DNA from: Aphelocoma coerulescens
Lineage: Eukaryota; Chordata; Aves; Passeriformes; Corvidae
DNA: 64,000 bases
Direction of reading: 5' to 3'
Assembly (NCBI RefSeq): GCF_041296385.1
Contig: NC_091020.1
Location: 33,863,001-33,927,000 of the forward strand
Shown piece after piece: positions 33,709-45,282 of the stretch. Below the pieces are notes generated by a model that had not been told where the DNA came from, did not search any database, and saw only the letters and a list, made by a program, of their open reading frames with translations. How positions within the stretch are numbered: the stretch's first letter is position 1; the number at the start of each line of letters is the position of its first letter. The position numbers were made by a program, and so were the translations under genes.

Positions 33709-35385
33709 TTGGGATTTACTTCTCCTAAAAAAGAAGGGCATATTTTAAATCCCCCTCAATGCTACCCTAACACTCACAACACTCGAGAAATCAGGAGTTT
33801 GCATTGGTGCTGGAAAACCAAGGGGAGTTTGCATCCCAAGAGTTTCCTTGGTTGCTTTCTCTTTGCGGCTCGTTTTACGGGGATAACTCTTACTTAATTT
33901 TGCAAACTGTTCTCCAGCATCTTAGACAAATAACCTTTTCTTCAGAAGGACACATTCTTTGAGACTAACATTAAAGGGGAAAAATTGTAATATTCCTTTC
34001 CACTGTGACTTCAACTTTACAAGCACATATAGGGCATAATATGATTTTAATACCTATGTGCCCAAGAGAAGAATTGGCAAACGCGATGCCCTGCAAGATC
34101 AAATAATTTTATATATAGACTTTAAAACACACATTTGGCACTCTTTGCTACAGCCCTGAATTTATATTTACAGGAAACTATAAGCTGCTTGGGGTGAGTC
34201 ATGGAGCCCCTGAAAACATGGATTTTGCACCAAACTGGCAGGAGCAGGGAAGCCATGCCCAGGGAGCTGGCACAGCCTAGAGATGGGAGCCCAGTGGATT
34301 TAAACTCAGCCCCATTGCAGCCCAGTACCCTCCCAAGACCACAGGAATAACCTTGATTGCCTATCCCAATTAAACCATCCCCTAACACCATTAACACCTG
34401 CATTATTTCTGTGTTTCAATCACGGAAGAGAAGCTGCTGGATGCAGGGAAGAATTTTGGCTCTGGGAGATGACGTTTTGGGACACGGCCACAGCAAAGCC
34501 AGAATGTTCCAGCACTTGTCAGGAGAAGAGGCCTCACACCCTCTATGTGATGCACAGAGCCCCAAAACTCAGGTCTCTGTGAGACAGGAGGAGCAAACCA
34601 GTCAGATAAAAGAATGGGAGAAGGGATGGACGGAAGTGGACGGCAGGAGAAATAATACACAGCAAGTATGGAGGCCAACGACTGCACACTTTTAACGGCT
34701 CCCAGTGGCTTCAAATCAATTTACATTTAAAATAAATGAATTAAATCTGATAATCTCTGATACCACTCAACCTATTTGCTCTAGGGCACTGAAATTCAAA
34801 TATTCTCCAGTTCTGAAAGTAGGCTTTCGCTCGCATGACAGACAAATGAAGACAAAGAGTACCCAGCCCAAATGCCACCTCCGTGGTTTTCACACCATCA
34901 AATGGCAAAATCACTTCCATGGTGTTCAAGGCATTTCACTACTATCACTTTTGCCCCTTGCAGTCAATCTCCTGCATTTCTAAGGTGGTTATAAAAAGAA
35001 ACGTTTTAATTCCAGAAAATCACGGCCATCCAGATGACACCAAGCAAACAAAAAAAAAGGGGCATCCATTCCTGGCTCACAAGAACCCATCAGCTGGCAC
35101 CCTGCTGCCATGTTGGATGGGGCCACACCAAAAAAACCCAGATGATTGCACTGATTTTGGCTAAAAAGAATCTTTTTGGTTTAGCAGGCAGCTATTTTCA
35201 ACTGAGATCTGATTTTCAGCAGCACTGTCCTGACAAAGTCACGACACTGGGAACCAGTGGTCCGGCCTCTAACACACACGTGATGATGCTTATATACATA
35301 TTTGCATCCACAAGAACTCACTGGAATCTCTGCTGAGGGTGACATTACCTTTTCTTTTACAGATTTTCAAAAATCAACCATGCAC
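33709..35385. other. Non-coding stretch, no gene recognised
   Basis: An AT-rich patch at 33900-34140. Overlapping frames of about 100 codons at 34357-34714 occur on both strands, with no domain. Nothing else was recognised. Confidence 0.45.
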
Positions 35386-35398
35386 TTTTTTTTTTTTT
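35386..35398. repeat. Poly(T) run, 13 bases
   Basis: An uninterrupted run of T with no recognised element body next to it. Confidence 0.9.
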
Positions 35399-35973
35399 AC
35401 ACAGGCATGTCCTTACACTTAACAACTGCTCGTACCTTTGCACGTCAAAAGAAACATGTAATTAAATTAAGAGATGCACACACTCTTCTCCTGTCTCTTC
35501 TCCTTGAACGCCACGCCAGACAGCAAATCAAAATCTGCATTTAAATAGAATATTTTTAATGTATGAAAGTGGGCGGCCTGAGGGTAAAGAGGTATTGCAT
35601 TCACTCACCATATGCACAAAACTGCATTTAAAATGTGATACTACGCTTTAAAAATTTATTGAATTTTTTTTTCTCATTCCAATACCTTTGTTTTATTATA
35701 ACAAAATCTTCAGCTCTACGGAGAATTTTGTATCAAAGCCTGCTAATAAAAAAATGTGATATTGCATCATTTTATCAATTTAATCTCGAGAAAAAGGATG
35801 ATATTCAATCACATCTCATAAGTCACTATCTCTGGTAATTCCGGCCATTATTCAGTGCGAAATCCAAGCAGTCGGAATTCATTAACATAGGGCTGCTACA
35901 AATCTGCATTTTCTAGACTTTGTCAGAAAACGCAGCAGCCCAAACTCAGTGACCTGGATCTAACAGCCTTTTA
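35399..35973. other. AT-rich non-coding block
   Basis: AT-rich from about 35530 to 35900, with ATATTTTTAATGTATG, TTTTTTTCTCATTCCAAT and TTTATCAATTTAATCTC. It directly precedes a CpG-rich block. No gene or repeat was recognised. Confidence 0.4.
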
Positions 35974-36286
35974 GCCGAAAGGGCCCCGCTCCCCAATCCC
36001 AGCTCCCTTCCTGCGCTGGGACAAAGCCGGGACCAGGTCACGGAGCCGGTGGGGGCTTCAGAGAGCCCTCCCCGCCGGAGCAGCATCCCGGCTCCGGGGG
36101 GAATGGCGGGCACACGGAGCTCCCGAGGCTGGAGCTGGCTCCCCACAAAGCGAGGGGCTCTCCTCTCCCGCAGTGCCAGCACGGAGTGACATATGTTAGG
36201 GCTGGAGTGTCACATCCCATCGGACGGGCCGCGGGGTGACGGCGACCGAGAGGTTTTGATGCTGCGTTATTGGGTCAGCACCTTCG
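35974..36286. promoter_or_regulatory. CpG-island-like block, best promoter candidate
   Basis: I count about 25 CpG in 313 bp in a GC-rich block (CCGCCGGAG, GCTCCGGGGGG, GGCGGGC, CATCGGACGGGCCGCGGGG, GACGGCGACCGAG). The left flank is sharply AT-rich and the right flank CpG-poor. This is the strongest CpG-island candidate in the window. No clear TATA box or coding first exon is visible on either strand, so it may be an lncRNA promoter, an alternative promoter of a gene outside the window, or an orphan island. Confidence 0.5.
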
Positions 36287-37031
36287 GGGAAAAAATTATT
36301 AAAAGACTGGATTTTGGGGTAACTGCAATGAGAGGCTTCTAAAATCAGGGGGAGGTTCACGGGCATGGTGGAACCCCAACCTTGTGCCCCAGGGGACAAC
36401 AGCAAAACCCTGCCAAAGTCATCGGTGCAAAATCCAGCTGCAGTTAAGCAAAGCCCTTGGTGTGAGGACGCTCAGCGCGCCACTCTGCAGCAGGTTTCCA
36501 TATCCCACCCGCATCCAGGAGACCCTTTTGTGGCTAAGAGATGCTCTTTGTCCTTTGTTGCCCACATGGCCCTTCTGCTGGCCACCCAGCAGCTTTTCCA
36601 CCCAGCCAGGAGCAGCCTCCCACCAAAACACTCCCAAACTCAGGACTGTGAAGGGTCCCAAGCAGGAACATGCTGTCTTCCAAGTATTTTCCATGGATCT
36701 CATCCATGAAATCACAACAAAAATAACAATTTAATTCTAATTAGAGCATATTTTACTGACCAATGACCTCACTTCTTCACCATACAAGCAAGCTGAGAAA
36801 AGTTCATAATATAGTGCTTGTGTTTATTGCTGTACAAGGGGTACAGCTGCTATACAGGAGCAGAATCCCAGCCAACTTCAGTGGCACTGGTCCTGGCTAC
36901 CACAGAAAATCTCTTCATGTTATCACATCTCACAATATCTGTAAAAATTGCAGTGATCTCCACTCCACAGCTCAGGTGGGCTTTGAAGCAACCACAGTGC
37001 TGTGTTCCAGAGGCACCTTCAACAGGCTACA
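36287..37031. other. Non-coding stretch, no gene recognised
   Basis: Frames of 107-116 codons (36365-36734) in two phases on the plus strand and one on the minus strand have no domain. Nothing was recognised. Confidence 0.45.
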
Positions 37032-37110
37032 GATCACAGACTCACAGAATGTTTTGGCTTGGAAATTACTTTTAAAGATCATCTGATCCAAAGCCCAAGG
37101 CTGCAGAGTG
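37032..37110 (-). mobile_element. CR1 LINE 3' terminal fragment (diverged)
   Basis: A reverse CR1 tail: GATCACAGACTCACAGAATG, TTTTGGCTTGGAAATTACTT and TTAAAGATCATCTGATCCAA. Similarity is lost after about 37110. It is more eroded than its neighbour at 37229 and therefore probably older. Confidence 0.75.
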
Positions 37111-37228
37111 TTTCCATCACCCACAGATCCTACTCTACTCTCACCAAAGCCTGCAGCATTGAAAAACCACTTTGGTTGGGTAAATTTACATTAGTTTCCC
37201 CATAGAAATAAGGCATTTCAGTATGGAC
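37111..37228. other. Spacer between two same-strand CR1 pieces
   Basis: An unassigned 118-bp spacer. It could be an unrecognised part of the older copy. Confidence 0.4.
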
Positions 37229-37522
37229 TCCTAGAATGGTTTGTGTTGGAAGGGACCTTAAACCCCATCCAGTGCCACCCTTTGCCATGGCAGGGACACC
37301 TTCCCTTCTTCCACTGTCCCAGGCTGCTCCAAGCCCTGTCCAACCTGGCCTTGGGCACTGCCAGGGATCCAGGGGCAGCCACAGCTTCTCTGGGCATCCT
37401 GTGCCAGGGCCTCCCCACCCTCACAGGGAGGATTTTCTTCCTAATATCTCATCTAAATCTACCTTCCTTCAGCTTGAAGCTGCTCCTCTTGTCCAGTCAC
37501 TGCTTGCCCTTATCAAAAGTCC
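37229..37522 (-). mobile_element. CR1 LINE 3' fragment
   Basis: A long reverse CR1 3' end: TCCTAGAATGGTTTGTGTTG, TTTGCCATGGCAGGGACACC, CTGTCCAACCTGGCCTTGGG, AGGGATCCAGGGGCAGCCAC, CTAATATCTCATCTAAATCT and GAAGCTGCTCCTCTTGTCC. A small insertion (CCTTCTT) interrupts the ACACCTTCCACT block. It belongs to the GGATCCAGGGGCAG subfamily. Confidence 0.94.
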
Positions 37523-37959
37523 TTCCATGGCAGTAGCTGCTGCAGAGCTCCTGCTAGTGAAAACAGGCTGAAGGGAAATTACTGCACCCCAGTGAAGGCT
37601 CCTGTATCAGCATCATTTTCTAGAGATTTGGGTTATTCTGCACAATTCACACTTCAGAGATCCTTTTCCATTTTCTTCTTCCTTTGGTAGATACCAGTGA
37701 AACATCCACCACTGACAACAGCCACACCGGATTACTCTAATTCAAGTCAGACCCGTAGTGCCTAAGACCTTGCCTAGGAGAAAAGCATCTCCTAAGTGAG
37801 CAGCTTAAGCCCACAGAGCAGTAAAACCCCACCCATAACCACCACCAACCCACTCCTGCTCTGGTTTGAAAAATGTTACAGCGCACTGACAGTCACACAG
37901 ACACAAATCTGCAGCAAAACTCCGAGCCCAGAAAGGTGAAAGTCATTATTTGTGAGAGC
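37523..37959. other. Non-coding stretch, no gene recognised
   Basis: Nothing was recognised. Confidence 0.45.
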
Positions 37960-38310
37960 AGATGAGGCTGTTGCAATTCCAGAATAAAATGGTAATGTGC
38001 TGTTGGGAGCGAGCGGTACATTGTTTTAACGTGTTGTGATATTTATAAATATATGAAGTTTAAATAATCAGATGACAGAGAGCTCCTTTTCATCTCCTGA
38101 ATGTTTATTATTCTTCACACATTAGCACTTTTTCCCCCAAATGTTATATCTTCTGCCATTTATAATTAATTTTAACAGCTTCTGCAACTTATCCCACAGG
38201 TTGTTGCTGTTTCTTTTAAACAGCGTGCTGCTGAGAAATTGATTTGTTTGCTCTGTGTGCCTACAGAAATCACATTATGAAATATGCATAAATGTCATTT
38301 CTTGGGCTGC
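37960..38310. promoter_or_regulatory. Candidate AT-rich regulatory element
   Basis: An AT-rich block containing a SOX-like ACATTGTTTT near 38019, a perfect 14-bp palindrome ATATTTATAAATAT at 38039-38052, TTTATAATTAATTTTAACAG near 38160, and a POU-like ATATGCATAAAT near 38283. This motif density resembles a developmental enhancer; function is inferred. Confidence 0.3.
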
Positions 38311-38720
38311 TTCTGAGGATTAGCAAAGAAGAAAAGCTTGCTGAGGAAAAGGAAGAGACAAACAACAACAAAGCCCAACTTAACACTTAAATTCAGCCAC
38401 ATTCCCTGCCCCTGAATATGGGAAACTCCATGGACTACACTTCATTTACCATTCTGATGGTGTTGTTTTGATACACACACATTATTTACGAATTTTTCCA
38501 ACAGCCATCCTTTCACACACATGGAATCAGAGCAGACTCTATCACCAGCACTTTCCCATGTGCGGGCTCAAACAGGCCCTTCCTTTCCATCCCAAGAAAC
38601 CACAGCTTGCAGCTCTCATTGTCCACAGGGTCAGCACAGAGCTTGCAGATGGCACCTGAGACGGTCACGCTCTCAAAAGGTTTTATTACAAAAAAAAGGC
38701 ATCACAACTGTGCAGTCCAA
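38311..38720. other. Non-coding stretch, no gene recognised
   Basis: Nothing was recognised. Confidence 0.45.
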
Positions 38721-38822
38721 CATCACAGAATCATAAAATAACCCGAGTTGGAAGAGATCCACATGGATCATCCAGCCCAACTCCTCTTCCTGCACAGGAC
38801 AAGCCCAAGAACCCCACCAGGC
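38721..38822 (-). mobile_element. CR1 LINE 3' fragment, ACCCGAGTTGGAAGAG subfamily
   Basis: A reverse CR1 tail with a distinct internal sequence: CATCACAGAATCATAAAATA, ACCCGAGTTGGAAGAGATCC, ACATGGATCATCCAGCCCAA and CTGCACAGGACAAGCCCAAG. It is related to the 56590 copy, which reads the same type in the forward direction with GTGCAGGGCCAGGAGTTGG. Confidence 0.85.
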
Positions 38823-39829
38823 TGCAATAAATGCTGTGATTCCAGACCAACAAAACACAGCAGCACCCACAGATTTGGATGAAAACAACTTTTCCTCAAA
38901 GGCTGGAGCAGGACCTGCCCTGCCCTGCCCAGCAGAGGCTCCCACACGTGCTGGAGGATGCAGTGGAAGCCTGGGAGGGAAGGCAGCTCTCCCATGCTAT
39001 CTCCCACTGCAGAACATATTGAATGACACGTTCTGAAATGCAAACCAGATATTTTTCTCGAAGACTTCGTTAGACACATCACTCTCCTATATTATTACAG
39101 AGAGCTGTCAAAACAGCCTGGTGGGAAAGCTCTTCCCCAGACATGCACAAGTATAAATTGTCACAGTATAAAGTAAATTCCATTAACAGCTACACAGTCA
39201 TTATTTTGCATAATAAAAGTAAAGGCTCTTCGCTTGTGATCTATGTATTTACGACCATAGAACCAACAAGCACTTTCTCTTTTCTGATGCCTTTGTTAGA
39301 ATTACAAGATAATTGGTTGCTGTTGCAGATATTAATGTCTGATAACAAAGTGCCTAAAGGCAGGAAAGCTGAAGTGGTAGTGAAACAGCACCAGTGACAA
39401 ACCTCAAAGTCCTGTTCTCTGAGGAGTAACCACACCAACACAAAGAAAATAGTAATTTTTAATTTGTATCATCACAGATATTATTTGAATGATGCATATT
39501 GCAAACTCTGAGCAACACTTTTAAAAAATACACTTCTCTTAATTCTGACAATGAAACCCCCCAAAACTGAGATAATTCAAGGACTCTTCAGTGTTCAGAA
39601 TACCCCAGTATCCTGAGGGATATCGAAGAATCAGTCCTAAAATAAGCTGGGTAACTTCTCTGCTCCAGAAACAAATGTATTTCCATCCATAAGGGAAAAA
39701 AAAAATTTTGAAATAACTGAGTTCTCAATGATTAGTGCCAATGCATTCCCAAAAAGCCTTCACTTCCAGAGCATGTCCATTCTGGTTGGAAGCAGGAGCG
39801 ATGATACACAGGAATACTCAGCTCTGCCT
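38823..39829. other. Non-coding stretch, no gene recognised
   Basis: AT-rich from 39140 to 39560. Nothing was recognised. Confidence 0.45.
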
Positions 39830-40089
39830 GAGTTTACACACAGTTGTGTTTATGAATAAAATTGCAGCTTCAAGTCTCAGCCATGATGAGCAATTGGGAG
39901 CCTGGCTGTTATAAATACCATGCCAATTGCAGCAAGCTGGGTTGGGGATAGTGTATATTATTTATTACAATTCAGTCTGTCATGGAATTAAGCACATTGA
40001 GCCAATTTCAATATGAGCATTGAGGGAAGAAGAGATTACATTCAAATGAATAAAGTTGCTTTGAAAGCAAAACAATGTCATCTGGTAGC
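39830..40089. promoter_or_regulatory. Candidate AT-rich regulatory block
   Basis: An AT-rich block with ATGAATAAAATTGCAGC, GAGCAATTGGGAGCC, GCCAATTGCAGC and ATATTATTTATTACAATTC. CAATTG appears twice about 45 bp apart. It is similar in texture to the neighbouring block at 40440. Function is inferred only. Confidence 0.25.
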
Positions 40090-40439
40090 TTTTTTTTTTT
40101 CTCCATGAACTGGCTCACTGATAGGTAAAAAATAACCTGCAGTTACCCACTCTGCACCTTCTCAGTCCCCTCTCCCTTCCTGTTGGGAAATCAGGGACAT
40201 TTCTGGCATCTCCTCTGGGAAACTTGATGGCAAAGCTCAAGGATGCCAAGACCCCAAGGTGTAAATAAGAAAAACAAACATCTGCATCTGCTGTTAGAAA
40301 GGATTCCTCACGACAGCCGTTCACTTTTAGTTTTTTAATTATTCTTCTGTGATGGACACGATACCACTAATTTAATTTCAACTTGCATTTCCTATTAGTA
40401 TAATCTACTGAGTTATCTCCACAGCAGTAGCAAAATCAC
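40090..40439. other. Non-coding stretch with poly(T)
   Basis: An 11-base T run at 40090-40100 is followed by ordinary AT-leaning sequence. Confidence 0.45.
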
Positions 40440-40640
40440 TTTACGGTGAGCTATATCACTTCAGAGTTAATTACATGTATTTTGGGTTTGATAAATGAAA
40501 ATAGGGGCTGTGATTAATTGAAGGACAATCAATATGATCCAGCTATTAGACAGCTTGATGAGGTATCCAGAGTATGAATATAATCTATAGTAATCAGCTA
40601 ATTGAAGACTGTGGACTAAAAAGATTTTAGGAAACCCAAG
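40440..40640. promoter_or_regulatory. Candidate homeodomain-site-rich regulatory element
   Basis: Homeodomain-like sites are dense: GTTAATTAC (40466), GATTAATTG (40512), CAATCAAT (40526), TATTAGAC (40544) and TAATCAGCTAATTG (40591). There is no coding potential and no repeat. It is one of the denser TAAT clusters in the window and a good enhancer candidate by composition. Confidence 0.3.
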
Positions 40641-41179
40641 CTTCAAACTGAAAAATATCCCAGTAAAATGGATGAAGAAAGAATGCTCACAAAACCAAGG
40701 AAGGTTTAAGACCTGTTTCTATTTTGGTTGGTTTTGAACAACAACAACAAAAAATTGCTTCACTGACTTAAAAAAACTGCTTACTGGAATAAAATACAGA
40801 AAACAAGATGAATTTTGTAAGTGAATCCTGAGCATGTTTCTTATTTACATCCCCCCCAAACTCCTTTAATCATATTTTACTAACGCCTTACGATTCCTGG
40901 AGCTGCCAGAGATGGTTAAATAGTTTCATTAAACCCCCTCTGTCTTGGTGTAGCCACATCCTCGATCAAATTAAACAGTCAAATAGTTGAACAAATGAAC
41001 CTTTTCCATCTCCTCTGACATGAAGCCAAGTGTGCAAAACAGACATAAACCAGTGTGGGTTAGGCCTGTGATTCCAAAGGAGAGCTCGGGAAGGGAGAAA
41101 ATAATCAATAGGAGCAAAACCAGAGTGTTCCACGTTCAGAAAAATATGGAATTGGCAAGTGCACTCCATCCAGCATCAG
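40641..41179. other. Non-coding stretch, no gene recognised
   Basis: An ACAACAACAACAA simple tract lies near 40738-40750. Nothing else was recognised. Confidence 0.45.
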
Positions 41180-41295
41180 CATAAATGCTGACAACTGTTA
41201 ATCTACTGTAACCCTGATTAATGATTGCAGTTGTCCATTAATACCAGGCATTTAAACTTACTACTAAAATTGATTAGTCAGTTAAGAATTCAATC
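41180..41295. promoter_or_regulatory. Candidate AT-rich regulatory block
   Basis: CTGTTAATC, CTGATTAATGATTGC, CCATTAATACC and TTGATTAGTCAGTTAAG occur within about 100 bp, again a TAAT-rich block. Function is inferred only. Confidence 0.25.
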
Positions 41296-42248
41296 CTAAT
41301 GCTCAATAAAACTGCACTCTCTCTGCAAACGCAGCGTGGAACGAGGTGATGCATCCAGCAGCACTCCCAGGCGTGAGGAGGGGGCAGAGGAGGGGAGGAG
41401 CACGGTGCCGCTCCTGGCTGGCACATCCCTCTCCATGCTCCTCTCCTGAGCTGGTGTCAGAGCCATGGGTTCAGTACTTTGGGGAAACCCAGCTGGGCAG
41501 GCTTGGGGGCAGCATCTCAGGCTGGGATGTGCCCCTGGGAAGGACAATCCCCCCAAGCTGGGTATTGTAGATGGGGCCTCCTTCGACAGAGGGGTTTGGT
41601 GTGCTCGTCCCAACTCCTCCTCTTCCCCCTCAATGCCACCCTGTGCTTCTCTACCTTTTCCAGCCCGTAATTTCCATCATTATTATTCTTTTCCTACCCT
41701 GTTTGCCTTCCCAGCACCAGCCACAGTTGACTGTGTACAGAAGGGACTCAGCACACACCGAGGGGGAAATGTCAGTTCGCCACATCCCTTGTTTCTCCCC
41801 AAATGTAACGTGGGGGTACAGGATTTCACCCCACATTACAGCAGCGCTCTGCAGCCTGCAGTGCCACGGCCACAGATCTCTCCCAGCTCCTGCTGCAAGC
41901 CCTTCCTTCCAGGGGGCCCTTTGCCATGGATACTTCAAACACCTAATGCAAGGATTTTAGCATCCAAAAATCAGGTTTTGGGCTGCACCTGGAGCCTGGC
42001 AGCTATCAGGAGTGCTGGAGAAGGAAACTGAGGAGGCAGCATCAGTGCAGAAGAGACAAACAGTGCCAAAAAAATCATCTGTCATGAGAGAAATACCTTT
42101 TAAAGGCAGTCTTCAAATTCAGCTTAGACAAAGGAGATGTTTTCTGAACAGGTAAAGGCAGATAAGTAATTCTGAGGTTCTCTTTGCCAAGGGAGATATG
42201 CTTTAGAACCAACATTACACTCCTGTTCCTTTAGGTCACCTTAAAAAT
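41296..42248. other. GC-richer non-coding stretch
   Basis: More GC-rich than its neighbours, with a purine-rich GAGGAGGGGGCAGAGGAGGG patch near 41376. A 188-codon forward frame (41465-42031) overlaps a 129-codon and a 63-codon frame in other phases. No domain was recognised. Confidence 0.45.
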
Positions 42249-42566
42249 CCCAGAATCACAAAATCACAGTTTGGTTTGGGTTGGAAGGGACTTTAAAGAT
42301 CATTTACTACATCCCCCTGCCATGGGCAGGGACACCTTCCACTACACCAGGTTGCTCCCAGCCCTGTCCAACCTGGCCTTAAACAGTCCTGGTGCACACA
42401 ATCCTTCCAGGGATGGGGCAGCCACAGCTTCTCTGGGCAACCTGTGCCAGGGCCTGCCCACCCTCCCAGGGAACAATTTCTAATTTCCAATCTAAGTCTA
42501 CCCTCATCCAGCTTGAAGCCATTCTCCCTTGTCCTATCACTACATGCCCTTGTGGAAAGTCCCTGA
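42249..42566 (-). mobile_element. CR1 LINE 3' fragment with small insertion
   Basis: A long reverse CR1 3' end: CCAGAATCACAAAATCACAG, GGTTTGGGTTGGAAGGGACT, CCCTGCCATGGGCAGGGACA and CTTGTCCTATCACTACATGC. About 18 extra bases (GTCCTGGTGCACACAATC, near 42385-42402) interrupt the ACACTTCCAGGGATGGGG block; other copies here lack them. Confidence 0.94.
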
Positions 42567-43599
42567 TGACAGGGATAAATGACAGCTAAAAAATAACCCT
42601 GGAAGCAACAGAAGGAATCTGCTTTCCACACTGGCAGCACCAACTCACAGCTGCGGATCCAGAGATCCCAGTCTGACCTCTGCACATGATTATGGAGCCA
42701 TCTTACTGGAAAGGTTCTCTAAGCACACCCTCCTCCAGCATCCCTGTAAAAGCAGGAGCCCCTGGAGATAAGAGCAGTAATTTGGAGCACTCAGGGAGTG
42801 CAGAAGTGGAGCCTGGGGTAAGATGCACAGATGATGTTTCCAATTAACATTTTCTAAGTGCTGTTGAAAGCAGACTGAAGAGGTGCTGAGCTGACCAAGC
42901 CATGGTCCTGTTCCAGCCAGATGCAGCCAAAGTCTTCTGAAGTTGACTCTGGAAAGGTGGGAATAGCACCAAGATGGAATTTAGGTGAATTTCGGATTCC
43001 TGTCCATTGGGACTCCCAAGGCAGTTCCAGTCTGATGCACCAGTGCCACAAGAGCTCCCACTGAGAGAAGGAATTAAACCACCACCGTTTTACCCACGGC
43101 CAAACCCACGGTGGGACCAGCACCGTGCAGGCTGCAGCCCAGCTGTCCCATGGATTCATTGCCCAGTGGTTTGCCAGGATGCTCAGGCTTCCCTTACTTT
43201 CACATATGACCCCTATCCATGGGCCCAGAACTGCTCAGGGCACTCGGAGTATTTCAGACACTGCAGCCACACATCACAGATGACGGGAATGCCAGCAGCC
43301 TCTGGAGAGGGTCTGGGGCCCAGACACACTGCTCGCTGCCCCTGCTACATTAAACATTTCAGAGCAACAGTAAAACTTGTTAACATACTGTCAGAAAGAA
43401 AAAATACCAAGAGAAAGAGGAAACTCCACACAACAAAATACCTGGAAGCCACCAAGGACTTCGGAATAAATCCACAGCTGATTCATAAGGACAACCCAGG
43501 ACACAGCCCGGATTTTTTCATTATTTACCTGACCAGCAGCCTGGAAAACAGTGCTTCTGCAATGGCAGCACCCGAGGACATGAGCTGATTTTTCGTGAT
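42567..43599. other. Non-coding stretch, no gene recognised
   Basis: A 193-codon forward frame (43007-43588) lacks any domain and overlaps minus-strand frames. Nothing was recognised. Confidence 0.45.
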
Positions 43600-43774
43600 C
43601 TGCCAGGCTGCAAGACCAGATGCTGTGGCTGCTTCTTCCTGGAAACATTCAAGGTCAGGCTGGACAGGGCTCTGAGCAACCTGATCTAGTGGAAGGTGTC
43701 CCTGCCCATGGCAGGGGGTTGTAAGGAAAGGATCTTTAAGGTCCCTTCAAACCTAAACCATCCTGTGATTCTAG
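43600..43774 (+). mobile_element. CR1 LINE 3' fragment
   Basis: A forward CR1 3' end: GCTGTGGCTGCTTCTTCCTG, GAAACATTCAAGGTCAGGCT, CCTGATCTAGTGGAAGGTGT, CCCTGCCCATGGCAGGGGGT and CCTAAACCATCCTGTGATTC. The upstream GCCAGGCTGCAAGACCAGA seems to be a diverged ACAGGTTGCCCAGAGAA block. Confidence 0.92.
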
Positions 43775-45282
43775 GAGAGCTCCTGGTGCTCCCAACCTGC
43801 ACATCCCACACATGTCATAATTGCAGCAGCACCAGCAATGATGCAATGGCCTCCTCTGCAAAGCCCTTTAATAACATTAATGTCTGTCAGACCAGCCTTT
43901 AAGTATTAACATATGGGGGAAAAGCCAAATAACTTAATATTATTGTGTGTGCATCTGAAATAACACTCCACAAGGTCTCTTATACCAAACATTAAACCTG
44001 CTTAAGAGAAGACATTTGAGCAGAATCAATTATTTTGCAGTAATTCTTCACATTGAATGAGGCATTTTAAGTATAAGTTGTCACAGCAGAACTCTTCACA
44101 TATTTAAAAGCACATTTTCTGTGAAATTTAGTTACAAAAACAATAATATGAATATGAAATTATCCTTTATGCAGCAAAAGGCTTGAGAGCAGATCCTTCC
44201 CATGACTGTAGACAGACATACTCACAACATTATACCAAAGGTCCTACCAACACTTCATTATAAATTTCTCCCCTTATACTCAGGGAATTAGAACAGTCTC
44301 TGCCTAGAGGGGATTGTTTTCATAAACTCGGTGCACAGGGGTCTCGGTACAGACAGGAATGTTTATGGAAAATCTGAGATTAGAACATTTCAAACTGACT
44401 GGTTTCAAGTTGCACACATGTAAATCTATAAATAGCACGGGAAATGTGTGTATGAAAACTGAAGAAATAACACATTGGGAAAAAAACCCCAAGTTTGTCA
44501 TTACAATGGAAAATGAGCAGTTTTTTCTATTTGACTAAAAATCTAATTTACTACCAAGCTATTCCATTTTGCTGCTAGATTGCCACAAGTGTTATCTGCA
44601 GGAGCTTTTAATACCAGCTTGTGTTTACAGCCCCCAGTGGGGCTCTCCAGGCAGGGCTCTGGAGCAGGGTGGGTTTAACCCTCCCAGTGATTTCCCCAGG
44701 AGCAGAGCTGTGTCACTGCTCACCGTTTCGGGACCCCACCCTGACTGGCAAACAGGAATTCCAGTGCAACCCAGCAATTTCAAAGCACTTAGAAACCAGT
44801 AAAACCCAGGTATCAAAATGCTGTGCAGTGCCTTGATGCTCAGGCAGGAACCCCGCGATGCTGGGCTGGATCCAGCTCCTCCTACCATCCCAGAAATGGG
44901 CAGTGGGAGGGGATGACACTCCAGGGATGTGCTCATAGGAGGAAACACAGATGCACAGACTATGGCAAGGAAAGAGCATCCAAGTTGCCAAAACAATGAT
45001 ACTGGCACAGCTCAGGGCCATGTCCTGCCACCAGCAGGATGGGATGGCCAAAGGATCAGACAGCAGTAGGAGATACAGCACTTCTACTGAGCCAATGCAC
45101 CATTACCTACCAGTTACTGCCAGAGTACTTGCTCTTCAGTAGTGTTTTAATAGAGAATCACCTTGGAAATAATGTTGGTGATCACAAGCTCACAGCTCTC
45201 ATGGCAGAGGTGCCAGGTAGGATTTAGCAGGGGCTTTCTGACCTGCCTCACTACAGGTACTGTCCTTGCCGCCCCTTCAAGA
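43775..45282. other. Non-coding stretch, AT-rich in the first half
   Basis: AT-rich from 43900 to 44560. GC rises from 44620 to 45060. Frames up to 127 codons (44625-45081) have no domain. Nothing was recognised. Confidence 0.45.

Noticed and set aside
41465..42031. 188-codon forward frame
   Set aside because: Overlaps other open frames in the same GC-rich stretch; no domain.
43007..43588. 193-codon forward frame
   Set aside because: No domain, mixed composition, and overlapping frames on the other strand.
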